DNA from: Diphasiastrum complanatum | Lineage: Eukaryota; Streptophyta; Lycopodiopsida; Lycopodiales; Lycopodiaceae | DNA: 64,000 nucleotides | Assembly (NCBI GenBank): GCA_029204225.1 | Contig: CM055096.1 | Location: 60,490,957-60,554,956, forward strand | Direction: 5' to 3' | Shown: positions 48,061-61,700 of the stretch, piece by piece | How positions within the stretch are numbered: the first letter of the stretch is position 1 | How the letters are laid out: each line of letters starts with the position of its first letter | Notes under the pieces: model-generated | Told to the model about the DNA's origin: nothing | What the model saw: only the letters and a program-made list of their open reading frames with translations | The model's database searches: none | Position numbers and translations under genes: made by a program

Positions 48061-48594
48061 GATACCTATCACACACACACACTCTCTCTATAGAGAATAG
48101 AGAGTGTGTGTAATAGACCTACCATGGGCCATTACCTCCCGCATTAGCTCCTAAAATCGTGCCTCTTCATTTAAGACAGCTTTTGACTATGCCACATGGC
48201 AATCTCTAAAAACACTTGGAAGGATGATTGTTGGCCTTCACAATTTATTTTCTTAAGGCCAAGTTTGAAGTTGGCATCTAGTCATTATTTCACAGATCGA
48301 GCTTCTCTTTAAACATTACTTGGATTTCTTTTATGTTTTAATTAAATGATACCTATCAATCTTTAATACATCCAAAATTGACAAGTATCATGCTTTATTG
48401 GGCATAAAGTCCTTCATGCTTTAAAAATTGACAAGTATCATGCTTTAAAAATGCCCATAAAGTCCTTCATGCCATGCCATGGGCATTTTGGCATATTGTC
48501 TTCCAAAAGTTCAAGGCCAAACATAAAATTAGGGCAATTATGCCCAATAAAGCTTACTATAATGCAAACAAAAAATTTCAACATGCATTATGTA

Positions 48595-48695
<101 letters not shown>

Positions 48696-48828
48696 ATGGT
48701 CACTACAATATATACGCTCTTCGATACATCATGAAATGGTTTCTCCCTTATGTTACCAAACTAGTAAAAATGCTCCACCTTGTTAAACTTGGAAATATGA
48801 CCCCTCATGAAAGTTTTTTTAGATTATG

Positions 48829-48833
48829 GTCTA
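48829..48833. repeat. Target-site duplication, left (GTCTA)
   Basis: GTCTA lies directly before the LTR start at 48,834 and directly after the LTR end at 56,211 (56,212-56,216). It is a perfect 5-bp duplication, so one insertion event explains 48,834-56,211. Confidence 0.9.
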
Positions 48834-49320
48834 TGTTATGTCCATGTCCTTTATAAAGGAATCGGATTAGTTCCTGACATGGATAACCGGTCATTCTAGA
48901 TGTATGTGATTATTAGTTATGCTACGTCATTCCGGACGTGGTCGTATCAAGTAATTAATAATCATATGAGGGCCCAGACCTATAATTGGACATAGGAGCA
49001 TATGCATGGTGAAGACTGCTTTAATGCAAGAATAGGAAGTCAATAGCTCAATATAGGTTGCATGGGGATCCTAGGGGGAATATTCTCTCTCTTGGGGAGA
49101 ATAAGTCCATTGGAAACTCGCCCATCCTCCTATTGTGAATTGAGATTCTTGAGCCAGTTTCTTCTCCTCTCTCTTGTGTTCTTCACTATGGCTTGAGGGC
49201 TAGGTCCAGGAGGAAACTCCAGGAGGGATCTAGGTTTGGATGGGTGGTTTTGCTCCACAGTTGTCCTTTTGGTTGTTTTGCAACAGGATCTAATTAGATC
49301 TTCATAAGGCGATCCTTACA
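48834..49320 (+). repeat. 5' LTR of the large non-coding element
   Basis: It runs TGTTATGTCC...CGATCCTTACA, 487 bp, and matches 55,832-56,211. It contains an extra ~140-bp segment (about 49,055-49,190) that the 3' LTR lacks. Confidence 0.92.
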
Positions 49321-49321
49321 A

Positions 49322-49334
49322 TGGTATCAGAGCT
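49322..49334 (+). promoter_or_regulatory. Primer-binding site (initiator tRNA-Met type)
   Basis: tggtatcagagct follows the LTR by one base. It is the same PBS class as the copia elements elsewhere in the window. Confidence 0.92.
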
Positions 49335-52300
49335 ATGGATTTGCATCAATCGGAAGGTGGAGCTACTTCTTGTATTTTCGCAGTTTTTGTGGATTTCTCC
49401 TTGCATGTTACTTCCAGGTTGTGGAATTGATTTCCAAGTAGGTGGCTTCTCTAAATTTGGTGTACTTTCAGCCTAAAGATCATAATTATGGATTTTCTCC
49501 ATAATTTTTGGTGGAAATCAAAGGATTTTTGATGATTTTAGTGAATTTTCACCTAGAATTGAAGTTTTATGCTTGAAATTGATCATAGGTACTATTGTAG
49601 TACGTTTTCCAGATTTTACTTGTTGTTTTACAGTCATTAATGATTGGATCTAATGATTGCATGATGTTGAATAGTCAAAAGGTTGATTAGATAGTGATTT
49701 TGGACCAAAAATTGGAGTTTTTGGACCATAAATGGGCTATAGGAACCATGTTTGACTAGAATCAGAACTTTTAGTGCTTGCATGCAATGGATTTACAGGT
49801 ATTTGGATCTGATTGCACTTATTTGTGGATTTTCCCCACAAATTTTGGTCAAAGTTGGTCAAGAAACAAGGTTTTTTGTTGTTTTTTGGACTAATTTTGG
49901 GGTAGATCTCAAAATTCTCAGCCAAGACTTGGTTGGTATTTTCAAAGATGTAATGAAGCTGTCCCAGAGCTTTCATGAAGTTTGGTAGGGATTAGACACC
50001 ATTAGGGGGCTCAAAACACCAAAAATTAGTGTATTTTTGATGATTTTTTAGCATGAATACCTCTCAATTGGGGGTCTGAACCTGCTGGTTCTTGTTACAA
50101 GCTTAAAGATATGATGGATTGCGTTTTTTTTTAGCCATCATGCATCCTATTTGGATAGGTGAGCATAAGACACCATCATGTTGAAGTTTTGCTTGTTGAA
50201 AGAGGCCAAAAATGCATTTTTTGCATGATCTGAGCTTATGAATGCTTGTTGGACCTGTTAGAAGCTTCTATGACTCTCTAATGAACCTTAGTAGAGTGCT
50301 TGTATTCTCTAATCCAAGGCTTATTGGGCTGGAGTTGAATTTTTTATGATTTCTCTCTCCAAATGTGCACCCTCCTACCTATTTTTTGTGCATTTTTAGC
50401 TCGCACGTGTGAAGCCTATGTGGTAAATTGATGTGGCAAGTGCCTTGTAGACCCATCTCCCTCTGTACTATGCTTTACAGCAACGAATTTGGTGTCCTGT
50501 AGAAAAAGTTATGGTCGTCAGAAGTTTGGCAATTTTTGAACTAAAATTTGCAAAATTGTCGAAATGTTCTAATGCATGCATGCTTGTAACTTAGTGTAGT
50601 GCTTGCCTGTTGATGGAAATGTATGGATAGACCTATATGCATGCTTGGGTGCATGTTGCATGCGTAATGATCAGAAGATTTCTTTCATGAAGCTATTTTC
50701 GGCAATTCTAGATCAAAAAGCAGATTTCCTAGTGACTAGGCTGGTTACGGGTGTTTTTCGTTTTTTCAAAAAAATCAGTGCATGTCAAGTTTGATAAGTG
50801 ATAGTGCCTGTGAATTTGATAAATCGATCTTCTTAATCGATTTTCACTGTTGGTCCATTTCGAACTGATTTTGAAAATCCCTGGGCTAATTTCCTAGTTT
50901 CTTGGCAATTAACATAAAAATTGATTTTTATATTGAAATCATTGCATGTCATGTTGGATGCATGCGGGATGTTTCAGAATCCTTCCAATATGTGATAGTA
51001 ATTGTGAAACTGTCAATTCAATGTTTGATGAAATTTCACAGTTTAGGTCCATATTGAATGGAAATTGAAAATCCCAGTTTACGTAAAATTTGAAAAAACC
51101 ATGGACGTTTTCGATTTGTTAAAATTCGTCGGTTATTGATCAAACAGAAATGACTTATAAAGTGAATGATCTTACTGAGTTGAAATTAGTTGATTGTTAA
51201 GATCACTGTACCCTTCACTTTTGGTTGAAGATCTTCTAAATCTGTCAATTAAGGAGCATTTCTTGTTTTAAGGATCAATAAGGACCAAGAATAATGTAAA
51301 TCTAGTTGGAACAATTTCTATGCTAATCCATAGTGGATTTAACAAAAATTAAGTGCGGCACTTAATATTGAACAGTCAAAACTATCGTGTTGATTAGTGT
51401 TAAAGTTACTGATACCAGATTGAATTGTTTCCTAGTACAAATTTGGGATTTTATTAACCTGAAACATTTTTGGAAGGGGGGAAAGAGTGGAAGTCTGAGA
51501 TGTAGATGATTGCTGGTCTTAATGATCCAATTATTTTATTTACATTCAAATCTTGAAGTATAACTAATTGCAAGTGAGAATAAAATTGGGAATTTTTTAA
51601 GAAGACTGCCTCCATACAGGAATCTAGTAATTTGGATTCTTTTCAGTTATAGAGTATTTCTCTATAATGATTGTAACAACCAAGAGAGTTCTAACCTGTT
51701 AAAAAAATTAAGTTCTTTTTACCGAATCTGAAATAGATATTGGATATCTATGACAGTTTGTATTCGGTTTTGTTGAAATCTATCTTTCTTTTGGGTTAGT
51801 GAATACTTTTATGGCATTTCAACTGTACTTGGATGATACATTCTGTTTTGTCCATGTTGGGTACAATGTGAAATGGTTTTCTTTGTGTTACACTAAAGAA
51901 GCATGAGAGATTTCAATTGTTAGGATTATCTCCTAGAATTGGTTGTGAGTTTGATCCTATATTTGGGTATAGGATAGCCAAATTGTCTTCTTGACTTTTT
52001 GGGCAAAACAGATCTTGATGCAGAGGATTCTTGGAGGATAAGCTGGTGGTATGGGACATTAGTGATTCTAAAAAGGATTTCTTGGGTGAATGATCTGTAG
52101 ACCGATGGTTAGTGATTGCTGTAATGGTAATACTAACAGAGTCCATTGGTTTTGTTTAGAGTATTTTGGGAATTATATATATAGATCAATCCCTAAATGG
52201 TATCTCATTAATTACAAAATATGGAAGCCCTTAAATCTATTTCTCTATTAGAACTTTCTTAATACGTGACAATTGGATTGAGATTCATATAATTCCTTCC

Positions 52301-55300
52301 AGTGTAGAACTATGTTCTGAAGGACTGTTATAGTTATATGATATTGTACTTCCATATAAGTTTTTTGAATATGGCTCGGAATTTTGGTTTCTTGAACCCT
52401 AATCTTAGTCTCTATTTGATAGTTGATTATTGAGAGGTAATATTTCTATCATTCAGGATAAGATATTCTGGGATTCTAAGGAAAAAGTCCGATTTGTAAT
52501 AGTATTGGATACTCATTACTGACTTTTTTGAATCTTTGATATCTTATACGTTGTCTCCTGGGAACTTTTAAATTGAAATTATGAATTTCTTTTTAAAAGG
52601 GGGGAAGAAAATACAGGAATAAGTCTTTCGAGAAATCAACCAGTTGCATTGATTTTGGGAAAATCTTGTATGTGGCAAAGGTAAAACCATCCAGTATGAA
52701 ATAGAGGAACTCTCTAAGTGATTATTTTGATTAATCTGGAACTAGAGGAGTTTTGGGGTTAGAGCTGTGAGATATTCATGAATATGTGTAGCGCAGGAAT
52801 CCCAAAGGGAACCGGGAACCACAACTTAGCTTCCCAGCCTTCAACTCTTGCCATCCAAACTTGACATACAAGTAGCCAACTCGCCAACAACGATCAGACT
52901 TAACCAACTTGAAGTTTTGAAAACCAACATTGAGATCCAACCTGGCGCCATGCCAGATCGGCGGTCCCGATGTGGGTGACTTCCCTCCAAGCAAGCCGCC
53001 CGACATACATCAAACTTAACCTGCTCGAAGCTTTGTTACAGACCAGTAACATCCATTCCAAGCAAGCGGTCTGACTTACATTAGACTTAACCAACTGAAA
53101 GCTTCGTCATGAGCGCTGGAAGCCAACCTGGAGCCATGCCAGATTGGACAGCCATAAACAGGTAACTTCCACCCAAGCAAGCCATCCAACTCAGCCGACA
53201 GGTTAGAGCCCGTTCCCCAAGAGCTTAACCCATTCACGTTCATGCAAGGAACACTCAGAACCACAAGTCGCGACAGATATGAAGACAACCAGTTCCTGGA
53301 CCAAATGGTCCCGACAGCATACCGTTGGCGCCACGGACCGAATGGTCCCGACGGCATACCGCTGGCGTCCCGGGATACGACCTTCAGCTATGTGCCAACT
53401 TAAAAATTTTGAAAGCGGCCTTACAACTGGCACTTTTACCGAACACTGAAACCCAGAAGGTAATCAAAGTCAGTTTGAGAAAAATCCCACTTTATTGATA
53501 AATCTGAGAAGGTTACATTTCAAGTGTGTGACCGACCCTAGTCTTCGGGGCGCTAGCATGCCAAGGCGAGAGCCATGACAACATTCCAGCAAGGGAGGCT
53601 GAGACTTGGTTGGAGCTCACCCTGAGTCGCAACCCGCACTCCCCTATAGTATTGGTGGGATTCGGCACCCTCCTCGTACCAAGCACTCTACCCAAGCTGG
53701 TAAAGCACATTTTTCTCTCTTTAGGATTTTCTCTTTCTAGAAAGTCATTTTCTCTCTCTAGATTTTATTGATCCCCAGGCTTCCTTTAATCATGCCTAGA
53801 TCGTGTGAGGTGATTGCACATCGATCTGAGCTCTCTGGACTTCGCTATAACCGATCAAAGATTTTCAGCCATAGGAACTTGGCGCCGGCTGGATTCTGGT
53901 CACAGTGGCGCCGGGAGCAGCAGAGGCGCTGCTGGTGCCGAGGACAATGCTGGCGCCAGTGGCGCCGAGAGTAAAGCTTATGAAAATAGCTTTACAACAA
54001 TATGGGAAGTAGTGATATAGATTAAATTAAGGTTCACTGATTGTGACCAAGCACCATTTTATTATGGATTGGATCAGTGGAATGAATTTGAATCATTTAC
54101 AATTGACTTGAGTAATTGCATTACTCCTGATTTGAAGTTAATTGGTAGAATAAGCAGTGTGAAGAGAATTCATCGGGAACTATTTATTTGGATCTATATT
54201 GCTTATAAGACACATGATTAGTGAGTGATCTGATTCATTTATGAGAACTGTGCATAGAATATAGAAGATTTTGGATATAGAATATTTTTTGAAGGAGAAT
54301 TATCCTAAGTTATTGACTTTATTCCAGTGAGCTCATATATACATATTGGATAAGAGAGTCTAACTAATGTCAAGGATAACCACTGAATTCAGCTGGAATT
54401 CAATAGAACTTTATAATCTCTAGATGTGGTTCTAGGTGATTGTATAAAGTTTATATTTGCTAAAGACAAATGCTATATTGGTCTTTAATCACTAGGTTGA
54501 TTGTAGAATTTGGAACTCATATTCTAGTTAAGAATCAAGTTGAAGGAATATTCTTGGAATCCAGTAATTTTCCTTGTGGAAAAGATTTCATATTGTTTCT
54601 TATATTTTCTGAGTGGTATGGTGTTCATATACTCCAATATCTTTAAATGATTAAGTATGGGTTTAGAATCCGATAAATTATGATTGACGAATCATAAAAT
54701 TCTAAATGTTTATGATTGACAGGTCATAAATTGATACTTAAAGGTCATTAGATGATTATATGGAAATATGATGATTCTTAAGATGGTGAGTAATTCTTGA
54801 TCAATTGGTGGAGTTAAAATTTAGATTTGTTGTTTGAACTCTAAATTTGTGTACAAACTTGAGATTGTTTGGATCTCATAGGCATTTTCTTTAAGTAAGG
54901 AATTTGCTTACTTTTACAAATTGTAGTCAAGGAATGCTTGTGTACTGTTTTTCAGCCTAAATTCTCTGGTTAATTAGGAGCAGTTAAGTTTATCAAGATT
55001 GAATGGTTGCTATTTTATGGCATGTGATGCTAGGAATAGAGTACTTAACTCAAGAGAGTATCTGGGGTACTCATCACTGAGTAAAAGTCATTTTTATCTT
55101 GATGAATCTCCTAGAGATCTGGTTGGATGAGTTTGTACCTTAGTTTTTGAAAAAATTCTAAGTGTATTTGTACCAAGAAGCATTTATGACAGGGCTACAA
55201 GTAATTGTGGATAGTCTTGGACTATAATTGTTTCGAATCTTTAACTTTTGAACATTGATTTCCAATGTAAGGTGAGAACTCACCCAATAATTCATGTAAA

Positions 55301-55818
55301 TTTGAGGTTACATGAAGGTGATGTTATTAGATTGGAAAGAATCAAACTCGTTAGGGAAATTAATCTCTTAGTGTACTTCTAAAGATCAATATAGTACTTC
55401 AGTGTAGAGACAGATAATTTGAAAATTATTCCACCTCTAAGTACTAATTTGATGTTGAAGTCAGACTACAGATTGATTTTCAGGGTAAAAGTGAAAGTTA
55501 AATGATTGATTTGTTAGCTTTTAAACTTAATCTTCAAGTTTGCTCGACTGTTATCCAATGTATCATGTAAATCTACTTTATATGATGATGACAGTTTGAT
55601 GTATTGAAGATTTTACCCATTTGGTAGATTTATCGTCATTGTATAATTGGACCTTGAATGAGTACTCAAGATCAGAGATAAACAATTGAGAAATTGTTCT
55701 GTATCTGTGTGCTTGCTTAGGTTGGTTGATCAAATTGAGGATAATGATTCATGGGAAGAATTAAAAGCATAGAAATTTGATCTTCCCTTTTTACTCGTTC
55801 TGAGGACATTACTGGTAT
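49335..55818 (+). mobile_element. Internal region of a large non-coding LTR element (LARD-like)
   Basis: About 6.5 kb between PBS and polypurine tract. No gag, protease, RT, RNase H or integrase motif is seen; the longest frames are under 80 codons. This is the hallmark of large retrotransposon derivatives that must borrow enzymes from related copia elements. It is AT-rich except for the GC-rich insert at about 52,786-53,975. Confidence 0.8.
52786..53975 (+). repeat. GC-rich LTR-like insert with internal repeats
   Basis: A block much richer in G+C than its surroundings begins near tgtgtagcgcaggaatccc. It holds diverged repeats (ccaagcaagcc, accaact(t)gaa...) and a tandem pair of ~45 bp (ggaccaaatggtcccgacagcatacc..., about 53,298-53,380). 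It ends with ttggcgccggctgg...tggcgccgg (53,880-53,975), which resembles a gypsy primer-binding site. No matching second LTR and no clear duplication were found, so solo or truncated LTR is an inference. Confidence 0.5.
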
Positions 55819-55831
55819 AAGGGGGGAAGAA
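55819..55831 (+). promoter_or_regulatory. Polypurine tract
   Basis: aaggggggaagaa lies directly before the 3' LTR start (TGTAGGGGCC). It is the plus-strand priming site expected at this position. Confidence 0.88.
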
Positions 55832-56211
55832 TGTAGGGGCCATGTCCTGTATAAGGGAATCGGATTAGTTCCTGACATGGATAGCTGGTCATTCTAGATG
55901 TATGTGATTATTAGTTATGCTACGTCATTCCGGACGTGGTCATATCAAGTAATTAATAATCATACGAGGGCCCAGACCTATAATTGGACATAGGAGCACA
56001 TGCATGGTGAAGACTGCTCTAATGCAAGAATAGGAAGTCAATAGCTCAATATGGCTTGGGGGCTAGATCCAAGAGGAAACTCCAGGAGGGATCTAAGTTT
56101 GGATGGGTGGTTTTGCGCCGCAGGTGTCCTTTTGGTTGTTTTGCTCCATAGGTGTACTTTTGGTTGTTTTGCAACAAGATCTAGTCAGATCTTCATAAGG
56201 CGATCCTTACA
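55832..56211 (+). repeat. 3' LTR of the large non-coding element
   Basis: It runs TGTAGGGGCCATGTCC...CGATCCTTACA, 380 bp. It is shorter than the 5' LTR by a ~140-bp deletion and has a small duplication (tttggttgttttg twice, 56,130-56,172). It is followed by GTCTA. Confidence 0.92.
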
Positions 56212-56216
56212 GTCTA

Positions 56217-57235
56217 GTTGGAGAAAAACTTGTTTTCCTTGAATGGCTATGATCAGTGCATGTTATAGGCATACAATCTAACGGTGGGCATCTTCAAACA
56301 CCTAGTGCATCCAGATGTACTGATATCTCTATATAAGGGAAGATGACACAACCCTAAATCCCACTCTTTATGCCTTCTTGTGAAAAATCCAGCAAATTCA
56401 CACGTGTGGGGAACCACAAGAAATGTGTGAATGATCTTTACCATGCTTTGTGGTGGCGCACATATCACCTGTAGAGCAATCCTGCAATCTACCAATAGAT
56501 CTGAGGCTAGAGCACAATCTAGAATGCTACAGATCAAAGCTACATTAATTCCTCACAAAAAGGGAAAGTACACAAGCAAGATCATGTATGAAGAAGACAC
56601 AAAATCCGAGCTAGAGAGAGAATACAATTTCAAGCAACATAGAATGAGATCCAAATTTGACATTATGACATTACAAAAGCTTGATTTTTCATTAGAAATG
56701 AATGAGAACCATATATACATATATAGGAGAGCCAAAATTCATGGTACTTCTTGCATTCAATGCATTTCCTACACCTATTCAAGTGCAAACTACTATTATC
56801 TTGACAACTAACTCCTTGCATGCACAGATTGCCCCTAACTTCTATCTACTTTCTCCAAATGTCAAATTCGCAACTATGAGCCTACAAAACTACATGCATG
56901 TGTCCATTACAGTATTTGCATGTCTTGCATGTCTCAATGTAAACTTAGGACACAATGGTTTTGATGTGGCTTGAGTTCCAACAAGTCCATATTTGTCCAA
57001 TTCCATGTGAAATTCTACATGCATGTCAATCTAGACAGTCAACATTATTGCATGTCATACTAGACCAACTAGACTTTATGCATGTCATTGGAACTTGATC
57101 TAACTAACCCAAATTAGCCCTATTCTACAAGGATATGTGCTCAATTCACATACCCTGAATATGTACAAAGTATTTACATGGATAGGACCCCCAAACATCA
57201 ACAAACATAAGATAGATATGTTTTACAATTTTTGA
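56217..57235. other. Unassigned DNA, possibly an old minus-strand LTR
   Basis: A minus-strand start tgttggaactcaagccacatc (at about 56,981) resembles an LTR start, but no matching partner, PBS or TATA arrangement was established. A 126-codon plus frame (56,431-56,811) has no known domain. Confidence 0.35.
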
Positions 57236-57236
57236 C

Positions 57237-57238
<2 letters not shown>

Positions 57239-57326
<88 letters not shown>
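57239..57326 (+). repeat. (CT)n microsatellite
   Basis: About 44 CT units followed by a short GT run. The arginine-glutamate ORF on the minus strand is an artefact. Confidence 0.95.
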
Positions 57327-57329
<3 letters not shown>

Positions 57330-57334
<5 letters not shown>

Positions 57335-59770
57335 TTCCAGCGACTTGCTATGACTTGGATTAGTAGATGCTTGTGAAGGAAATCGAAAGAGTATTCGTGT
57401 GGGGAAATACTACGAAGTAAGGTAAAGCTATGAACAATTGTATGGCTTACTGACCTTTCATACATAGAAAGGTTTTGTACTTATTTGTTGTGCTTAAAGT
57501 TGAAAAGCTTACATAAGTTATGATAATGTGGTTTGGTATGGCATTCTGGACTTTGAAAGTATGTTTGGAATAAGCACACTTGGGTGCTGCCTCAAGAACG
57601 ATTTATGAGCAAAACCGCATGTATGCTTCTCAGAATAATGATGATTGTTGAAGTATCTCTAACTGAGAACAGCCGCATTTTATTGGCACCAAGCCTAGCG
57701 TAGGAGGAATAAAGCACTTTATCATTCAACCATATGTTAAAAAGAGGTTAACCCTATTGCAAATTCCAAATAATTTGTTATTTCTATTGAGTGTAAGGAG
57801 ATATTATTGAAAGACAATATGGAAATGGTGGGACAGGTCCTAAATTTTATGGGATATTTGTACAACTGCATTTTCTTGTTGATTCAAGTGCTTCTTCTTG
57901 TTTCTTGGCTTCAATATCTTGCAATCTTGAATCTCGTGGTTGGTGCACTTGTAATACTTGTGGAACATATTTTTATTCTTTGTTTATGAATTCGATGACT
58001 GCTCTTTACTCTGGGTCAACTTGGATTGTTTTGGGCCTTTCTTTTTTTTGCTTTTTTGAGCCAAAATTTCTTTTTGAAATCCAAGTTTGGACCCGACTGG
58101 TGAATTTGGATTTGAAGGGCAATATTTCTTCAGAAACAGGAAATAGCTCATTTTTGAACTAGTTTTGTAAGGCCACTTTGGAAGGGCCTAACTTTGGTTA
58201 GAGGAAGGCTTTTGGGGCCAAATAAGGGCCATTTTGGAGTCTGTAAAAGCATGTGTGAAGCTGACGGACAAAATGACGACATCGTCAAGGGAGAAACACA
58301 TTTCGACGTGTTCTTGACACCATTCTATGGAGTGTGAGATGCGTGACCCAATGAGGTATGATTTTTTGCTATTTGGTGACTTGTGTGCCAAATTAAGCCC
58401 AATTTTGTGCTGAAACTCTACAGGGCAGGCTAGTAAAAAGGCATGTGCCTACAGCCAAAAAGCTCTAAAGCGATTTTCAAGCATTTTTGAAGAGCCTAAG
58501 CACAGTATATTGTGAGGGAGAGCGAAAAGGGCGAAATTGCATTGGAGAAAGCTAGGAGATGGGGAAAACTTGCAATGAGGCATCGTGAAACTCTTAATTG
58601 GCAGAAATTGAGAGAGGAAAAGCAACCAGAGGAGAGAGCCAAGCATGGATCCGCATTATGCCGACGGACATGGTGAAATAGTTCATGTCTACTTGTTCAA
58701 CTTTTTGGAAGTTCGAACTAACCAAGCTCCAGGGACGCTTGGAGGGGGCCTCTCAAGGTGAAAATCGACAAGGGCATTGTCAAATTTAATGGTTGCGGTT
58801 GCTTCACATCTCATGAGCTAGGTTACACACTTTGACAAGCATTCACAAAGAATATGGATCATATATCAACTTGGACTCTTCACAAAAAACAGGCTAGCAA
58901 GCTTTGACCTATACGTCAAGTGATATCTCTTCCCATAGCATCCAACTCACCATCAAGGCTTCCTGATCATGGATTACTAAGTTCCATAACACCACATGTA
59001 TATTGCTTGCTGCTTCCTGTTACATCCTGTAACATGATCTATGAATTTGCTCTCATAGGTCCTGAGAGTTATGTCTCATCAACCTTGATCTTACTGAGAT
59101 AAAATGGCTTCACATGACTTTGACTAGGCTTCCTTGAGCTCACTCCAAAAGACCACAAACCATCTAGGTTCAAGCATCCAATGCCAAGCCTACATACCTG
59201 CAAATACAGCCAATGCATAAAAGCCTCAAAGAGAAGGCTTACCAATGCTCCTGATGGTAGATAACACTCCAAGTATTGGCCCCTGCTGCATTGTCGACCA
59301 TGCACACATCTCATGCACACCATGAAGTACATGCCACTACAACAATAAGCCTCCAGTAGATCATAGAGACTACCCTCTCTGCATCTTTGCCCCTTTATGA
59401 ACCGCAATCAAGCTACTAAATTTGCTTCCTTGCTTTACTCTTTGGCTCATCCAGCTGACCTTTCCATTGAACATCCTTCACCCTATGACTGCCACCATTG
59501 CATTGCCACCACTAAGCTAGTGTAAATGTCTCCTCAACCGAGACATTTCTCCCTTGCAAAGGGGATTCATCAGAGTCTTTGGAAGACATGTATGCTTGGT
59601 GCATGAAGGATGAATGATAGCTTGGCAAGGCAAGGCAAAGTGGAATGGATGGTTGGATGGGACACTTGGACAAGGATGTATCTTTGGGAGGTACATGGTG
59701 CATTCAAGGACATCTCAGGACAGATGCGTGGAGCTTTGGACCATAGATGCTTTTATTCATGTGACATCCG
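57330..59770. other. Nothing assigned
   Basis: Only short frames without recognised domains. 58,100-58,850 is slightly G-rich. No LTR, PBS or splice-supported exon was found. Confidence 0.4.
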
Positions 59771-59777
59771 AATTATG

Positions 59778-60186
59778 GATATTCTTGGCTTATAAAACCA
59801 AGTGGTTGATCCATGAATAAATCTTCTTCCAATTCTGCATGCAAGAAGGTAGTTTTTTCATCCACAATATGGATTTTGAGATCATGAGCCACTGCATAAG
59901 CGAATAACAAGCGAATTGATGTGTGTTTAACTACTGGTGAGAAAGTATCAGTTTAGTCGATCCCATATTTTTGTGAAAAACCTTTTGCAACCAACCTTGC
60001 TTTGTATCTGATGTTATCTCCATCAAGACTTGTTTTGATCTTGTAGTAGTGGTCTTCTTCCATCAGGTACAGATGCAAGTGTCCGTACATTGTTCTTATA
60101 CATCGATGACATTTCGTCCTCCATTGCTTAAATCTAATGATCTTTATTTGGTCCATCAATAGCTTACTCGAATGTTTGAGGTTCAT
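59778..60186 (-). pseudogene. copia D reverse transcriptase N-terminus
   Basis: The minus strand reads YKARLVAKGFSQKYGID, FSPVVKHTSIRLLFAYAVAHDLKIHIVDEKTTFLHAELEEDLFMDQPLGF. These are the first RT blocks of Ty1/copia (the DVKTAFLHG block reads DEKTTFLHA). A stop near 59,952 interrupts it. The YVDD block and everything beyond are missing, cut near 59,778. Confidence 0.85.
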
Positions 60187-60253
60187 CTATGAAGCCACAA
60201 AATTCGATGGCTATGAATGTTAAAACACCTTGACCAAATGTTACTGGTGGTTT

Positions 60254-61184
60254 TCATTGTCTTTTAGATCTTCTCACAGTTTGTATAGGTCTCAAATTCA
60301 ATTCTGCATTTTCGGGTTCGACCTGTTCTGCTTGAATTCGAACTGGTGATTCGAGTCTTTCAGGTACTCGAATTTGAACTCCCTCTGAATTACTACTATG
60401 TCTAGATGGTAATTCTTGTTCATCATCTGCTTGCTTTACTTCTGTTGTTGGTAACTCATAATAAGTCTTGAGAATTTCATAGCCGACTAAGTCACTGTCT
60501 GCTATATACTTTGACTCATCAAATTTGACATCTCGAACAACTTGTATTCTTCCAGTTTCGGGTATGTAGACTCGATAATATGAAGAATGTAACTCGAATC
60601 CTACCAGAAAACCTTGTTCTTGTTTTTCCATTGAGTTTCTTTCTCAATTTTTCTGGTATGTGTTCTAAACTGCACATCCAAATGTCCGAACATGAGCCAG
60701 ATTTGGCTTCAACTTCCACCATATTTCGCGAGGAGTTTTATTTAGTATTCTAGATCTCAAAATTTGATTCTGAAAATAGTTCGATGTAGCCACTGCTTTG
60801 GTGCTTTTGCATGAGCCATAAAGTTTTGAATTCATTGGAAATGTACTCACCTCCACGATCTGTGTGAATCTGCTTCAACTTGTTGCATGTCTGCTTCTTA
60901 GTCCAATTCGTATACTCAACGAATTTCTCGAAAACTTCTGATTTTGTACGAATAAATTATACTAGAACAAACCTGCTAAAGTCATCAATAAACATTATGA
61001 AGTATTTTGCATCACCTAAAGACAATATTCCGAATGGTCCACAAATATCCGAATGTACAATTTTCAGTACCTTGGTTGCTTTATGAACATCTTTACTGAA
61101 AGGTGTTCGAGTCATTTTGCCTTTAAGACAAGATTCGCAGGTAGTTCGAATATCTCAATTCTTGTTTCGACTCCTTCAATTCTC
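60254..61184 (-). pseudogene. copia D integrase and linker
   Basis: Minus-strand pieces show the integrase core: IVHSDICGPFGI (first D), then the HTDRGGEYISNEF frame (second D). FGCAV is followed by PEKLRKKLNGKT and the conserved GYELHS/YRVYIPETGRIQVVRDVKFDESK linker. The E of the DDE core was not seen intact. Frameshifts occur near 60,530 and 60,870. Confidence 0.85.
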
Positions 61185-61700
61185 TAACTCTTGTTGGCTT
61201 GGTACAATGCTTCCATGTTTATGTGACATAACCTCTTGTGCCACAAAATATCTGTCGATTCTTGAGTTTGATTTGCTTGTTCAACTCGAGTTCGAATGCT
61301 CAAGTGATACAAATTACCATCTCTGTTACCTTTAGCAACTAGTAGAACTTCCTCCAGTTTTTTGTCACCCTGATTCGTGTCTAACAACAGTACACCAGTT
61401 CCATCAACTGCATGTTTAGAACCATCTCCAAGTATAATGAATCTCGAATAATTCATCTTATTGTAGTCAGACAAAATTTGTTTCGAGGAAATAAAAATGT
61501 GAGGTGGATCCCGAATCAAATACTACTTCTCGAATTTTTGAATTTGATGAACAACACAGATCAGCACAAACATGATAATCAGAAACAACTGATAAAATCA
61601 TTTGCTGTAAACTTTGATCAATCAAATTTTTATAATTTTGATTCTGATTCTTCTGTATACATCTCTTGCTGCCTTGTTGTTTTACAATGAGTAAGTGCAC
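61184..61700 (-). pseudogene. copia D protease and pre-integrase region
   Basis: VVFDSGSTSHFYF (D-S-G protease motif, about 61,540-61,500), then SRFIILGDGSKHAVDGTGVLLL and LWHKRLCHINMEALYQANK, the pre-integrase zinc part. Gag and zinc knuckle are absent. Confidence 0.85.
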
